Below are positions 1 to 7,334 of a stretch of 17,618 nucleotides of DNA, piece by piece. A program made the translations under genes and the position numbers. Location of the stretch: assembly GCA_003509895.1 (NCBI GenBank), contig DOMJ01000045.1, forward strand, positions 1-17,618, written 5' to 3'. The stretch's first letter is position 1, and each line of letters opens with the position of its first letter. Below the pieces are notes generated by a model that was not told where the DNA came from, did not search any database, and saw only the letters and a list, made by a program, of their open reading frames with translations. The stretch is from Candidatus Uhrbacteria bacterium. GTDB lineage: Bacteria > Patescibacteriota > Patescibacteriia > UBA9934 > UBA11717.

Positions 1-1829
1 GGCGTGTATCCCATAAGCCAACCGTCCCGATAGTCGTTTGTTGTTCCGGATTTTGCTGCAACGGGACGTCCGGGCAGAGTCAGAGCCGACCCCGCACCAA
101 AAGCGTACTGTCGCGACGCATCATCAGATAAAACATCTGTCGTCATGCGTGCCACGTTCGCATCTATCACTTTTTGACCCTCTGTCGACTTCCACTCGTA
201 TTGCACCTCTCCGCGAGAATCTTCAACACGTAAAATGGAAACAGGGTCATGCTTCACGCCCTCGTTCGCCAAGGTTGCAAACGCACTTGTGTGATCGAGT
301 AATGTTACCTCTCCTCCTCCAAGCACAACGGCCAGACCAAAACGACTACGATCGGTAAACGTGGAATACCCCATTTTTTCCGCAAAGTTCAAAAATGCAT
401 CTATACCAACAAGATACAGCGCTTTTACGGCAGGAATATTTAAAGATCCCTGTAGGGCTTTTCTCACCGTCACGGGTCCATGTTCCTTTAAGTCGTAGTT
501 GCGTGGATGATACGTGCCCACATCCGAAGGAAAATCAGTTTCTACATCATAGAGAACCGTGTTTGGTGTGTAACCCGCCTCAAACATCGCCGTGTACACC
601 ATAGGCTTAATAGACGAGCCGGGTTGTCGTGCACGGATCGCTACGTTTACGGCACCATCGCTTTCTTCATCAAAATAGTCATGGCTTCCCACCATGGATA
701 AGATCTCGCCCGTCTTTGGATCAATAGCCACAAGAGCGGCATTGCTAAAGTTAAACGACTCTCCTCTCTCCTCTACGGCCTTTGACACCTCTTCCTCGGC
801 TATTTTTTGAAGGTCGTAATCTATAGAGGTAATTACCTTGAGTCCCCCTTCCTCAATCTCTCGATCACTGTAATCAAACTGCTCTTGCAGTAATTCCCGC
901 ACATAAAACACAAAATGCGGCGCAACAATATCTTCAACCGATCGACTGAGCGTGAGCGGTTCCGCCTGCGCGACTATTTTCTCCTCCTCGGAAATATAAC
1001 CCTCCTCAAACATACGTCGCAGCACAAAATCGCGACGTTCCTTTAGTTTGTCCGGGTTATTTAAATACGTTGTTGGAGATTGTGGCAGACCTGCAAGTGT
1101 GGCAGATTCCGCGAGCGTCATCTCTGATGCCGCTTTTCCAAAATAGCTCTGAGCCGCCGACTCTACACCATAATTCGTAGATCCGTATGGAATTTCATTA
1201 AAGTAGATCTGTAGGATCTCCTCTTTTGTGTACTTCTGTTCTAGTCGTAACGAAAGAATGATCTCTTTCACTTTTCGTAGAAGGCTACGCTCATTGGTTA
1301 AAATAGCGTTCTTAACAAGTTGTTGCGTGAGCGTAGATGTTCCTTCTACGCGACGATTGGGAAGCATCCCATAGACAACCGCGCGCAAAATACTCAGCGG
1401 ACGAATTCCCATGTGGGTATAAAACTTCGTATCCTCCGTTGCAATCACGCCATCAATCAAATCCTGTGGCAGCGTGTCTAGCGGAACAAGTGTACGCTTC
1501 TCGTCTACATATATTTCAAACAAAAGGTGATCTCCCGTTCGATCGTAGATTTTTGTGCTCTGCGCCACGGAACGATCCTGTAATGCGTTTGGATTCGGCA
1601 AGCTGCCTCCCATAAAAAGGAAGAGGCCTCCAAAAACAACAAAGAGGCCCACAGCCCCCACGGCCGCAAGAAGAAAAAGATTGGTAAGAAACGCTCGTGA
1701 AAACACCGTCGTGCAAACCTGTCTCCAGTAAGACGGCGCCGTTTTTGTATGCTGTTGTGTTGTTCGCCGTTGAGATCTTGAACGGTGCTTTTTCCAGCGG
1801 TGCGTCCGATTATAGTGTGGGTCAGCCAT
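1..1829 (-). CDS. Class A penicillin-binding protein (PBP1a-like), 3' end outside window
   Basis: Bifunctional peptidoglycan glycosyltransferase/DD-transpeptidase that polymerises and cross-links murein at the outer face of the membrane. I translated this frame by hand: 609 codons are visible and the stop lies beyond base 1. A basic N-terminus (residues 1-45) precedes one membrane segment (about 48-72). The GT51 domain follows, with EDTKFYTHMG (general-base Glu at 132), GTSTLTQQLVKN, and YFNEIPYGSTNYGVESAA. The transpeptidase domain has SSIK (Ser405-Lys408), SLN (462-464) and KSGTT (Lys593 onward), so all three catalytic motifs are intact. The ATG at 1829 is the first good start and gives a normal cytoplasmic tail; no Shine-Dalgarno is obvious. 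It diverges from the 3D-domain gene, another envelope protein. The assignment to class A PBP is firm; the paralogue name is not. Confidence 0.95.
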   Translation of the reverse strand, partial: MADPHYNRTHRWKKHRSRSQRRTTQQHTKTAPSYWRQVCTTVFSRAFLTNLFLLAAVGAVGLFVVFGGLFLFMGGSLPNPNALQDRSVAQSTKIYDRTGDHLLFEIYVDEKRTLVPLDTLPQDLIDGVIATEDTKFYTHMGIRPLSILRAVVYGMLPNRRVEGTSTLTQQLVKNAILTNERSLLRKVKEIILSLRLEQKYTKEEILQIYFNEIPYGSTNYGVESAAQSYFGKAASEMTLAESATLAGLPQSPTTYLNNPDKLKERRDFVLRRMFEEGYISEEEKIVAQAEPLTLSRSVEDIVAPHFVFYVRELLQEQFDYSDREIEEGGLKVITSIDYDLQKIAEEEVSKAVEERGESFNFSNAALVAIDPKTGEILSMVGSHDYFDEESDGAVNVAIRARQPGSSIKPMVYTAMFEAGYTPNTVLYDVETDFPSDVGTYHPRNYDLKEHGPVTVRKALQGSLNIPAVKALYLVGIDAFLNFAEKMGYSTFTDRSRFGLAVVLGGGEVTLLDHTSAFATLANEGVKHDPVSILRVEDSRGEVQYEWKSTEGQKVIDANVARMTTDVLSDDASRQYAFGAGSALTLPGRPVAAKSGTTNDYRDGWLMGYT

Positions 1830-2044
1830 GTATTTTGGTTGATGGTTGTATAAAACGATTGTACACCAGTTGCGGCGCGTCTGCGATCTTTTGAGTAAAG
1901 AACCGGCGTGATTGATCCTGTGCTTATTTGAATAAACGGTACCCCTTGCTTCTTTTTGATAACGTCAGATTAACCTGCCAGTGTTAGCCAAGTAATTGCT
2001 CTTGACGGATCCAAATCGCCCTTTAGGTCGGCCGCCTATTTCCA
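1830..2044. other. Divergent intergenic region between PBP and 3D-protein genes
   Basis: No coding potential or RNA fold was seen here. On the minus strand, TATACA (1847-1852) and TACAAT (1859-1864) are possible -10 boxes for the penicillin-binding protein, but neither has a good -35 partner. Confidence 0.4.
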
Positions 2045-2073
2045 TTGACAAAATGGGCTAAATATGGTATAAG
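2045..2073 (+). promoter_or_regulatory. Consensus sigma70-type promoter of the 3D-domain gene
   Basis: TTGACA (2045-2050), a 17-bp spacer, then TATAAG (2068-2073). Transcription would start near 2080. The TTG inside the -35 box could be mistaken for a start codon of a longer reading frame, but it lies upstream of the transcription start. The predicted leader (about 2080-2119) has a small hairpin, ACCTCC/GGGGGT around TTTTAAG, followed by a T-rich stretch. Confidence 0.85.
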
Positions 2074-2119
2074 TTCCCCACCTCCTTTTAAGGGGGGTTT
2101 CTTATTTAACCTGGTTTTT

Positions 2120-2632
2120 ATGACCAACCTATTCAACAACCTTGCCATCAAGCTAAAGGTTACGATTCACAAGATTACCACATTGGGACTTGTTGCTTCG
2201 TATGCCCTTTCTGCTCTGATTCCGATGAACGTTCCAACCGTTCAAGCGCAGGCCGCCTTGGATGAGCTGGTCACCGGAATCACAAAATCCCAAGAACAGA
2301 GTCTACCCGTGTCCGGTAACCGTGAGGCCCCACGTGTGATTAAAATCCCCGTAACGGCTTATAACTCGCTACCAAACCAAACAGACTCAACGCCGTTTAA
2401 TACGGCCGACGGTACGTATGTGCGTGATGGACTTATCGCGGCAAACTTTTTGCCCTTGGGAACGCGTGTTAAATTCCCCGATCTTTACGGGGACAAGGAG
2501 TTTATTGTTAAAGACCGTATGAACGCACGTTACAACTACAAAGCGGATATTTGGATGGAGAACTACTCCGACGCGATCCACTTTGGCGTGCACTACACGA
2601 CCATTGAAATTTATCCGGTACGTGTAAAATAA
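2120..2632 (+). CDS. Secreted 3D (three-Asp) domain protein
   Basis: A predicted exported protein of 170 residues. The first 45 residues form a long signal peptide: Lys-rich N-region, hydrophobic core around 20-35, and a likely cleavage motif AQA at 43-45. The C-terminal half resembles the 3D domain, a double-psi beta-barrel found in murein-cleaving lytic transglycosylases and spore or Rpf-like proteins: VTAYNSLPNQTD, then LPLGTRVKFP, then VKDRMN, KADIWM and YSDAIHFG, which give the three family aspartates (132, 143, 151). A role in cell-wall remodelling is inferred from the domain and from the divergent penicillin-binding protein. I chose ATG 2120 because the frame upstream runs into the promoter and because this start gives a proper signal peptide. 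No close Shine-Dalgarno is visible; AAGGGGGG lies about 22 nt upstream. Confidence 0.85.
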   Translation: MTNLFNNLAIKLKVTIHKITTLGLVASYALSALIPMNVPTVQAQAALDELVTGITKSQEQSLPVSGNREAPRVIKIPVTAYNSLPNQTDSTPFNTADGTYVRDGLIAANFLPLGTRVKFPDLYGDKEFIVKDRMNARYNYKADIWMENYSDAIHFGVHYTTIEIYPVRVK

Positions 2633-2644
2633 CCCTTATCCAAA

Positions 2645-2670
2645 AAAACACCCCCAACCGGGGGTGTTTT
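2645..2670. terminator. Bidirectional intrinsic terminator
   Basis: An 11-bp stem (AAAACACCCCC with GGGGGTGTTTT) closes an AACC loop, with A and T tracts on either side. It lies between the convergent 3D-protein gene and the anchored hypothetical gene and can serve both strands. Confidence 0.9.
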
Positions 2671-2671
2671 G

Positions 2672-3202
2672 TTAATCCAAAAACTGAAAGCTCTGCAAAA
2701 TCTGTTGGTGCGCCTCATTAAACTCATGATAGTTGAGAATAACCTTTTTCTCTGGGAGCGTAATAAAAAGGACCGTTTCATCTGTTCCAAGTTCCGAACT
2801 GATCTTAAACTTCTCCGCGTGCTCAAATCCGGCAACATCTCTCTGCTCATCAAACACGCGTACAGCCTCTCCTGTGGCTTCACGAGCCGCCTTATACTCC
2901 TCAGACGATAATTGAGTCACCTCTATTAAAAACGCTCGTCCGTTTACAATACTGGGCGGAGAAATAGAAACACGTTTTCCCGACTCTTCTACCGTCCACC
3001 CCGCAGGAATCTGAATACCAAATCTCTGCGTTTCACTTCTGTAAATATTGTCCGCCATCTCACTCACGTAGTCACCGTAATCAATTTTAAGCGGTCCGGA
3101 CGGAATATACTGACTCTTCCAATAAAGGAAAAGAACGAACGCAATAACAACCGCAAGAATAAGAAGACCCAATAAAGCCGAAATCGTGTTCTTTTTTTTC
3201 AT
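2672..3202 (-). CDS. Membrane-anchored hypothetical protein
   Basis: 176 residues. A Lys-rich start (MKKKN) and one hydrophobic helix (about 8-27) indicate an N-terminal signal anchor with the remainder outside the cytoplasm. The soluble part begins with an RSETQRFGIQIPAGWTVEE stretch and ends ILQSFQFLD. That layout (a 'folded onto bad/good fit' beta-domain ending in a short hydrophobic strand) is reminiscent of PsbP/LpqN-like lipoproteins and anchored proteins in small genomes, but the match is loose and no function is claimed. AGGA lies 6 nt before the ATG, and an extended -10 promoter lies at 3242-3250. It is a single-gene unit between two terminators. Confidence 0.75.
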   Translation of the reverse strand: MKKKNTISALLGLLILAVVIAFVLFLYWKSQYIPSGPLKIDYGDYVSEMADNIYRSETQRFGIQIPAGWTVEESGKRVSISPPSIVNGRAFLIEVTQLSSEEYKAAREATGEAVRVFDEQRDVAGFEHAEKFKISSELGTDETVLFITLPEKKVILNYHEFNEAHQQILQSFQFLD

Positions 3203-3241
3203 ATCTGTCCTGGGTATCTATCTTCTTTTTCTTCACGAGCC

Positions 3242-3250
3242 AGTATACCA
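3242..3250 (-). promoter_or_regulatory. Extended -10 promoter of the anchored hypothetical gene
   Basis: TGGTATACT on the minus strand (TGn plus TATACT) with a T-rich, poor -35 region that overlaps the dnaN terminator tail. It would give a leader of about 35 nt carrying the AGGA ribosome-binding site. Confidence 0.55.
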
Positions 3251-3263
3251 CCCGCATCTTTAT

Positions 3264-3290
3264 TAAAAAACACGCCCGTAAAAGGCGTGC
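3264..3290 (-). terminator. Intrinsic terminator of dnaN
   Basis: On the minus strand, CACGCC and GGCGTG form the stem and a run of six T follows (3270-3265). It begins just past the dnaN stop codon. Confidence 0.85.
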
Positions 3291-3292
3291 TT

Positions 3293-4420
3293 TTATTGCC
3301 GAATTGGCATAACGATATAGGTTTGTGAGCCAAGCTCCAGTAAACCGTTTGGCATTACAAGACAGGGATTCACTGCATCTATCATCTTGAGTGTTACTCC
3401 TTCCGAACTCATGGCATTTAGCCCATCCAGGAGATAACGGAAATTAACCGTCATCTTATTTTCCGTTCCCGTAATACCCGCTTCACAGCTCACAACATTC
3501 GTTCCACGCGTTACCTCGTTTGCCGTAACCGTTAGTTTTTTCTCCTCGGGTAAAATCTGTAATATAATGTCAAAGACTCCCTGCCGAGAAAAGAGGCTCG
3601 CTGTCTTAATCGCCTTTATAAACTCATTTCTCCCCACAATAACCTCCGTTTTAAACACCGTGGGAATAATCTGTGTATAGTCGGGATAATTTCCCTCAAT
3701 CGTTCTCGTAATAAGCTCTGCGGGCCCATAGGCAAACACCACCTGCGAATCGGATAGTTTCAGCTCAAGAATATCTTCCCCCTCCGGATCATCCTTAAAG
3801 ACGGCTAACATTCTACTTACTTCGCTAACGGTTTGTGCCGGTATAATTATCTGACGATCCTGGGTCCGCTCTTGCAAAAGAACTTTCCGTTCCGAAAGTC
3901 GATAACTGTCCGTGGCCGCCAATGTGAGAGTGTTCTCATGAAATTTAAGGAGAACGCCAGATAGTTCCGGACGAGCCTCGCTGCGAGATACCGCAAAAGC
4001 CACTTGCGAGAAAGCATCACGCACAAGTTGAGCCGGCATTTTTATAACCGCTGATGTTTCTACCTGTGGAATCAATGGAAACTCTGCAGCATCGATACCG
4101 TTAATTTTTGTTGCCGTATCTCCACATCGAACCTCTAATACGTTATCAATGCGCTCCACGTCCACTCGATCGTTTGGGAGAAGGCTTACAAAATCATGAA
4201 ACAGTTTTGCCGGTACGGTAAATTCTCCCGTTTTATCAATCTTTCCACGAATATTGATACGCGTTGCTATTTCTAAGTTGGTTGTTGAAAGAACAATACT
4301 CCCTCCTTCCGCTTTTAGGTGGACATTCTGCAGAACAGGTAGGTTTACCTGTTTATTGGATAGGTGGCTTACCACACTTAATCCCTTTTGTAGATTGTCT
4401 TTGGTACACGAGAAGATCAT
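3293..4420 (-). CDS. dnaN: DNA polymerase III subunit beta (sliding clamp)
   Basis: The ring-shaped clamp that tethers the replicative polymerase to DNA. The 375 residues match the usual length. The start MIFSCTKDNLQKGLSVVSH is the standard clamp N-terminus. Internal landmarks are TGEFTVPAKLF in domain 1, PELSGVLLKF and AATDSYRLSERKV in domain 2, and ANEVTRGTNVVSCE in domain 3. It ends VMPIRQ, close to the conserved MPMR terminus that lines the protein-binding pocket. AAGGG lies 5 nt before the ATG. It is separated from the upstream dnaA by a 252-bp gap with DnaA-like sites, so the two may be transcribed together or separately. No convincing dnaN promoter was found. Confidence 0.98.
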   Translation of the reverse strand: MIFSCTKDNLQKGLSVVSHLSNKQVNLPVLQNVHLKAEGGSIVLSTTNLEIATRINIRGKIDKTGEFTVPAKLFHDFVSLLPNDRVDVERIDNVLEVRCGDTATKINGIDAAEFPLIPQVETSAVIKMPAQLVRDAFSQVAFAVSRSEARPELSGVLLKFHENTLTLAATDSYRLSERKVLLQERTQDRQIIIPAQTVSEVSRMLAVFKDDPEGEDILELKLSDSQVVFAYGPAELITRTIEGNYPDYTQIIPTVFKTEVIVGRNEFIKAIKTASLFSRQGVFDIILQILPEEKKLTVTANEVTRGTNVVSCEAGITGTENKMTVNFRYLLDGLNAMSSEGVTLKMIDAVNPCLVMPNGLLELGSQTYIVMPIRQ

Positions 4421-4672
4421 GATCCCTTGTTCTTAATGAATTTATAGATATAACTAGTATTAGTAGTAGGGCTGTGGATAGCGTGGAAAAGACGCTTTTG
4501 TGCAATGGGAGTCGTCGTTATCTATACACGCCCGCTGTGTGTATGTTCTGAACGAAATGTGTACGGATTCACACGGGCGTTGTTGTAAATATTTGTGCAC
4601 GCGTTATCCACGACACCGCACACAGACTTTTCTACAGGTTTATAGACAGGGTTATCCCCGAAACCTGTGGAT
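4421..4672. promoter_or_regulatory. dnaA-dnaN intergenic region with DnaA-box-like sites (candidate oriC)
   Basis: Near matches to the DnaA box TTATCCACA are: CTATCCACA (minus, 4473-4481), TTATCCACG (plus, 4604-4612), TTATCCCCG (plus, 4652-4660) and AGATCCACA (minus, 4666-4674, overlapping the dnaA stop). A weaker CTATACACG lies at 4522-4530. An 8-bp inverted repeat ACAGGTTT/AAACCTGT (4634-4641, 4661-4668) encloses one of them. AT-rich sequence lies at 4421-4470. This gap is a common oriC position in bacteria, but no box here is exact. Confidence 0.5.
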
Positions 4673-6043
4673 CTATGCCGTGTATAATCGTTGCTTGATG
4701 ATTTCCATGTCATGACAAAGCTTCTCGTCTGAGTCTAAGCAACGCTTTATTTTAGAATAGGCGTGCATGGCTGTTGTGTGGTCTCTTCCACCAAGCTCTT
4801 GCCCTATGGAGGGGTACGAGTAGCTCATATCTTCACGCATCAGATACATGATAATTTGTCGTGGAAAGGCGAGGCGTTTTTCTCGACTCTTCCCCACTAA
4901 CTCATCCATCGTGATGTCATAATATTCTGCAACAACATGCATCAGCTCTCGCGGCGTGGCGGTTTTAATAATGTCCACGGGGCGGAAACTGAGCACGATT
5001 GGAGAAACGGATTCCAACGTAGGGACCTGATTCTTTAACTGGTGATAGGCGATAATCTTATTGAGGGCACCTTCCAACTCACGAACGTTTGATTGAATAT
5101 TGTCTGCCACGTGATGAACAACCTCTTGAGGCATGGTCCATTGGCGCTCGCGACACTTTGCCTCCAGGATCGCTACACGCGTTTCAAAGTCCGGGCTGCT
5201 AATGTCGGCGGTCATTCCCCACTCAAATCGTGATAAAAGGCGGTTTTCTAAGGCGGTAATCAGCTTTGGCGGACGGTCGGCGGACAGAATAATTTGTTTG
5301 TTCTGCTGGTGAAGAGCGTTAAACGTATGAAAAAACTCTTCTTGTGTTTCCACTTTTCCGCTAAAAAACTGGATATCGTCTACAATCAGAACGTCGACGG
5401 TTCTATAGATATCCTTGAATTCTCGCGCGCGGCCTGTCCGTACGGCTTGAATAAAGTCGTTTGTAAACTTTTCGCTCGTAACGTACAAAACACGCTTTCC
5501 CGGGTTTAAATGAACAACCTCGTGACCTATGGCTTGCAGAAGGTGTGTTTTACCAAGACCGACTCCGCCGTAAATAAAGAGGGGGTTGTAGGTGGTACCA
5601 AGGTTTTTTGGAACCGCCATTGCTGCGGCATGTGCGAACTCGTTCTGCTTTCCAACAATGTAGGCATCAAACGTGTATCGTGGGTTGAGTGTGTTCCCGA
5701 TCAGGTCCTCCTGTGCGTCGTGCCGGCTAAAGGCGATCGAGGTGTCTAGGTGCGCATTGTTGATGGGGACCGGTTGAGAACCGCTGGACGATCCTTTTAC
5801 TTCTACGTTGTAAGTAACTTCTCTCACGGCGTCGCTTGTTGCACGCTGGAGGGATTTAAGAATGCTTTTATGGTATTTGTTTTCTAACCATGTTTTGGTG
5901 AAATTGTTCGGAACGGCAATCACAATGTGATCGTGCGTGATTTCTGTAATAAACGTGTCCTTGAACCAAGTTGTAAAGTTAGCTTTTGAGAGTTCTAATT
6001 CGAGCTCTCCAAGGGTGGTTTCCCACAACTCTTGTGTATCCAT
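4673..6043 (-). CDS. dnaA: Chromosomal replication initiator protein DnaA
   Basis: AAA+ initiator that binds DnaA boxes and melts the origin. From the chosen start it has 456 residues, a normal length. Domain I begins MDTQELWETTLGELELELSK. A short Ser/Pro/Asn-rich domain II follows around 85-110. The AAA+ domain has NPRYTFDAYIVGKQNEFAHA, Walker A GGVGLGKT (159-166) and Walker B VDDIQ (221-225). Domain IV carries the signature GGRDHTTAMHAYSKIK (from 418), which reads the DnaA box. The frame extends 14 codons further upstream to 6085, but MDTQELW matches the family N-terminus and the extension does not. It is transcribed from its own promoter at 6115-6120, which overlaps a DnaA box, so autoregulation is likely. 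Confidence 0.97.
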   Translation of the reverse strand: MDTQELWETTLGELELELSKANFTTWFKDTFITEITHDHIVIAVPNNFTKTWLENKYHKSILKSLQRATSDAVREVTYNVEVKGSSSGSQPVPINNAHLDTSIAFSRHDAQEDLIGNTLNPRYTFDAYIVGKQNEFAHAAAMAVPKNLGTTYNPLFIYGGVGLGKTHLLQAIGHEVVHLNPGKRVLYVTSEKFTNDFIQAVRTGRAREFKDIYRTVDVLIVDDIQFFSGKVETQEEFFHTFNALHQQNKQIILSADRPPKLITALENRLLSRFEWGMTADISSPDFETRVAILEAKCRERQWTMPQEVVHHVADNIQSNVRELEGALNKIIAYHQLKNQVPTLESVSPIVLSFRPVDIIKTATPRELMHVVAEYYDITMDELVGKSREKRLAFPRQIIMYLMREDMSYSYPSIGQELGGRDHTTAMHAYSKIKRCLDSDEKLCHDMEIIKQRLYTA

Positions 6044-6114
6044 AATTTTGTTTGAGTGATACGCATGAAGCGGACCGGCAGCCATGCGCCTAGGCTGCGT
6101 TTCCGAGTGACAGA

Positions 6115-6208
6115 ATCATACCACATATCCACAATTGAAAAGAAAATAGGGATGTTTACAGACACTTGTCCACAGACTACGTGTATAACTTGTAAATACT
6201 GTGGATAG
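6115..6208 (-). promoter_or_regulatory. dnaA promoter with overlapping DnaA boxes
   Basis: The extended -10 is TGGTATGAT on the minus strand (TATGAT at 6120-6115). No good -35 is present. DnaA-like boxes lie at 6125-6133 (ATATCCACA, inside the promoter spacer), 6166-6174 (TTGTCCACA), 6180-6188 (TTATACACG on the minus strand) and 6200-6208 (CTATCCACA on the minus strand). A box inside the promoter is the usual arrangement for repression of dnaA by its own product. Confidence 0.6.
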
Positions 6209-6258
6209 TTTTGGCCAAGATTGGTGTTGCGTAAGAAGATCGACTGGTTTTTTAGAAC

Positions 6259-6283
6259 AAAAAATCCGTGTACAAGACACGGA
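6259..6283 (-). terminator. Intrinsic terminator of the rpmH-rnpA-yidD operon
   Basis: On the minus strand, TCCGTGT and ACACGGA form a 7-bp stem with a 5-nt loop, followed by six T. It lies 36 bp past the yidD stop and separates that operon from dnaA. A TTATCCCCA site (6289-6297, minus strand) lies between yidD and the stem. Confidence 0.85.
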
Positions 6284-6319
6284 CAACTTGGGGATAACGT
6301 GAGGGTAACTCGGGAATAC

Positions 6320-6580
6320 TTACGAAGGTTTGTCTACACCGCCCGGGCTCCATGGATTGCAACGTATAATACGGTACAGTGTTTTTATCCCGCCCTTTAC
6401 AAGCCCCTGCCGTTTGATTGATTCGTAACCGTATTCTGAACAGGTTGGATGAAAACGACAGAACCCCTGAGGATACAGAGCCTTCATGGGACCGTGGTCA
6501 AAGGAGAGTGTTTTTTGATAAAGGCGAATCAATGCAAGAACAGGATACCGGGCCAAGTACGTAATGTCTTGAAGTTTCAT
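6320..6580 (-). CDS. yidD: Membrane protein insertion efficiency factor YidD
   Basis: A small protein of 86 residues from the YidD family, which assists YidC-dependent insertion of membrane proteins. The family core is present: RLYQKTLSFDHG, CRFHPTCSEYGYESI (Cys41, Cys47) and RCNPWSPGGVD (Cys74). The N-terminus is amphipathic, as is usual for this membrane-associated protein. Its ATG overlaps the rnpA stop by 4 nt (ATGA), so the two are translationally coupled. In most bacteria yidC follows; here the operon ends in a terminator and dnaA comes next. Confidence 0.95.
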   Translation of the reverse strand: MKLQDITYLARYPVLALIRLYQKTLSFDHGPMKALYPQGFCRFHPTCSEYGYESIKRQGLVKGGIKTLYRIIRCNPWSPGGVDKPS

Positions 6581-6933
6581 AAACGAGGGACATCGTCTAA
6601 TACGCCAACTTTTTTTAAAGCAGAGAGAACAGAAACCTCTAATTCTTTGTAGGAGGCGGTTAGTGCCTCTGGACGGGCAATAATCGCAACATCATAATCC
6701 GGTGCAATGTGACTCAGATGCTCCTCTAAGATGGCGCGAACACGGCGTCTAATGCGGTTGCGTCTAAAAGCGCGCTTATGAACTTTTACACCAACCACAA
6801 TCACAAAGCGAGTTTGACCAAGACCATTTTTACGAATTTTTGTGCCAACTTTTGTATCAAATACACCCTTTCCTTTAGAAAAGAGCTTTTTAATGTCTGT
6901 TTCTTTTTTGAGCCTGTAGTCGTATGGGAGCAT
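6577..6933 (-). CDS. rnpA: Ribonuclease P protein component
   Basis: Basic protein cofactor of RNase P, which trims the 5' ends of tRNA precursors. From ATG 6933 it has 118 residues, starting MLPYDYRLKKETDIKKLF. The family signature is RFVIVVGVKVHKRAFRRNRIRRRV split over the central beta-sheet and the RNR helix, whose arginines contact the RNA. An upstream in-frame ATG at 6963 would add MRVSFLYYRV; it lies in the loop of a 10-bp hairpin and gives a poor family match, so I prefer 6933, which AGGG precedes by 2 nt. It follows rpmH and overlaps yidD. It ends in TGA. No recognisable RNase P RNA gene was found in this window. Confidence 0.95.
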   Translation of the reverse strand: MLPYDYRLKKETDIKKLFSKGKGVFDTKVGTKIRKNGLGQTRFVIVVGVKVHKRAFRRNRIRRRVRAILEEHLSHIAPDYDVAIIARPEALTASYKELEVSVLSALKKVGVLDDVPRL

Positions 6934-6949
6934 AACCCTATAATACAAG

Positions 6950-6974
6950 AAAGACACGCGCATGGCATGTCTTT
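6950..6974 (-). other. Intercistronic hairpin between rpmH and rnpA
   Basis: A 10-bp stem (one G-U pair in RNA) AAAGACATGC/GCGTGTCTTT with loop CATGC. There is no T tract, so it is not a clear terminator. It could be a processing site or could mask the upstream ATG of rnpA (6963) held in its loop. Confidence 0.6.
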
Positions 6975-6979
6975 CGGGT

Positions 6980-7117
6980 TTAGACGGTCAACTTAACGCG
7001 TCCTTTTGCTCGGCGACGTTTGAGAATGAGTCGTCCGGTTGCAGTACGCATTCGGGCTCGGAAGCCGTGGACACGCATCTTATGTCGTTTTTTTGGTTGG
7101 AACGTTCGCTTAGGCAT
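6980..7117 (-). CDS. rpmH: 50S ribosomal protein L34
   Basis: A 45-residue ribosomal protein, found by hand translation. It begins MPKRTFQPKKRHKMRVHGFR and ends GRLILKRRRAKGRVKLTV, which is the L34 pattern end to end. It is extremely rich in Arg and Lys, as expected for a protein buried in 23S rRNA. It is the first gene of rpmH-rnpA-yidD. A consensus promoter lies 22 bp upstream of the ATG, and no strong Shine-Dalgarno is present in the short leader. Confidence 0.98.
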   Translation of the reverse strand: MPKRTFQPKKRHKMRVHGFRARMRTATGRLILKRRRAKGRVKLTV

Positions 7118-7138
7118 AGGTTCATTCAATGTGTGGAG

Positions 7139-7167
7139 ATTGTAGTAAAAAGGATGGATATTGTCAA
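7139..7167 (-). promoter_or_regulatory. Consensus promoter of rpmH-rnpA-yidD
   Basis: On the minus strand: TTGACA (7167-7162), a 17-bp spacer, TACAAT (7144-7139). The predicted transcript starts near 7132, giving a leader of about 15 nt before rpmH. Confidence 0.9.
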
Positions 7168-7319
7168 TAGCTACAGGTTCCTAAACTATTGAGGGACCTT
7201 TATGGCCTTTTTCTTTGATAATTATGGCCTTAAATACAGAAAAATCGGGGTTGATGCGCTTGCAAAAACCTTGATGACATTTAGACAGCCCAAGGAAGTT
7301 ATTCACGAAGAGATCTATT

Positions 7320-7328
7320 TGCTAGAAT
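7320..7328 (+). promoter_or_regulatory. Extended -10 box directly before the zinc-ribbon gene
   Basis: TGCTAGAAT (TGn plus TAGAAT at 7323-7328). Exactly 6 nt separate the box from the ATG at 7335, so the transcript would begin on or next to the start codon. The -35 region is poor. Confidence 0.45.
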
Positions 7329-7334
7329 GCTTAT

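Noticed and set aside
2045..2119. N-terminal extension of the 3D-domain protein
   Set aside because: The codons coincide with the -35 and -10 boxes and the leader; ATG 2120 gives the signal peptide.
6044..6085. 14-codon N-terminal extension of DnaA
   Set aside because: It does not match the DnaA N-terminus, whereas MDTQELW does.
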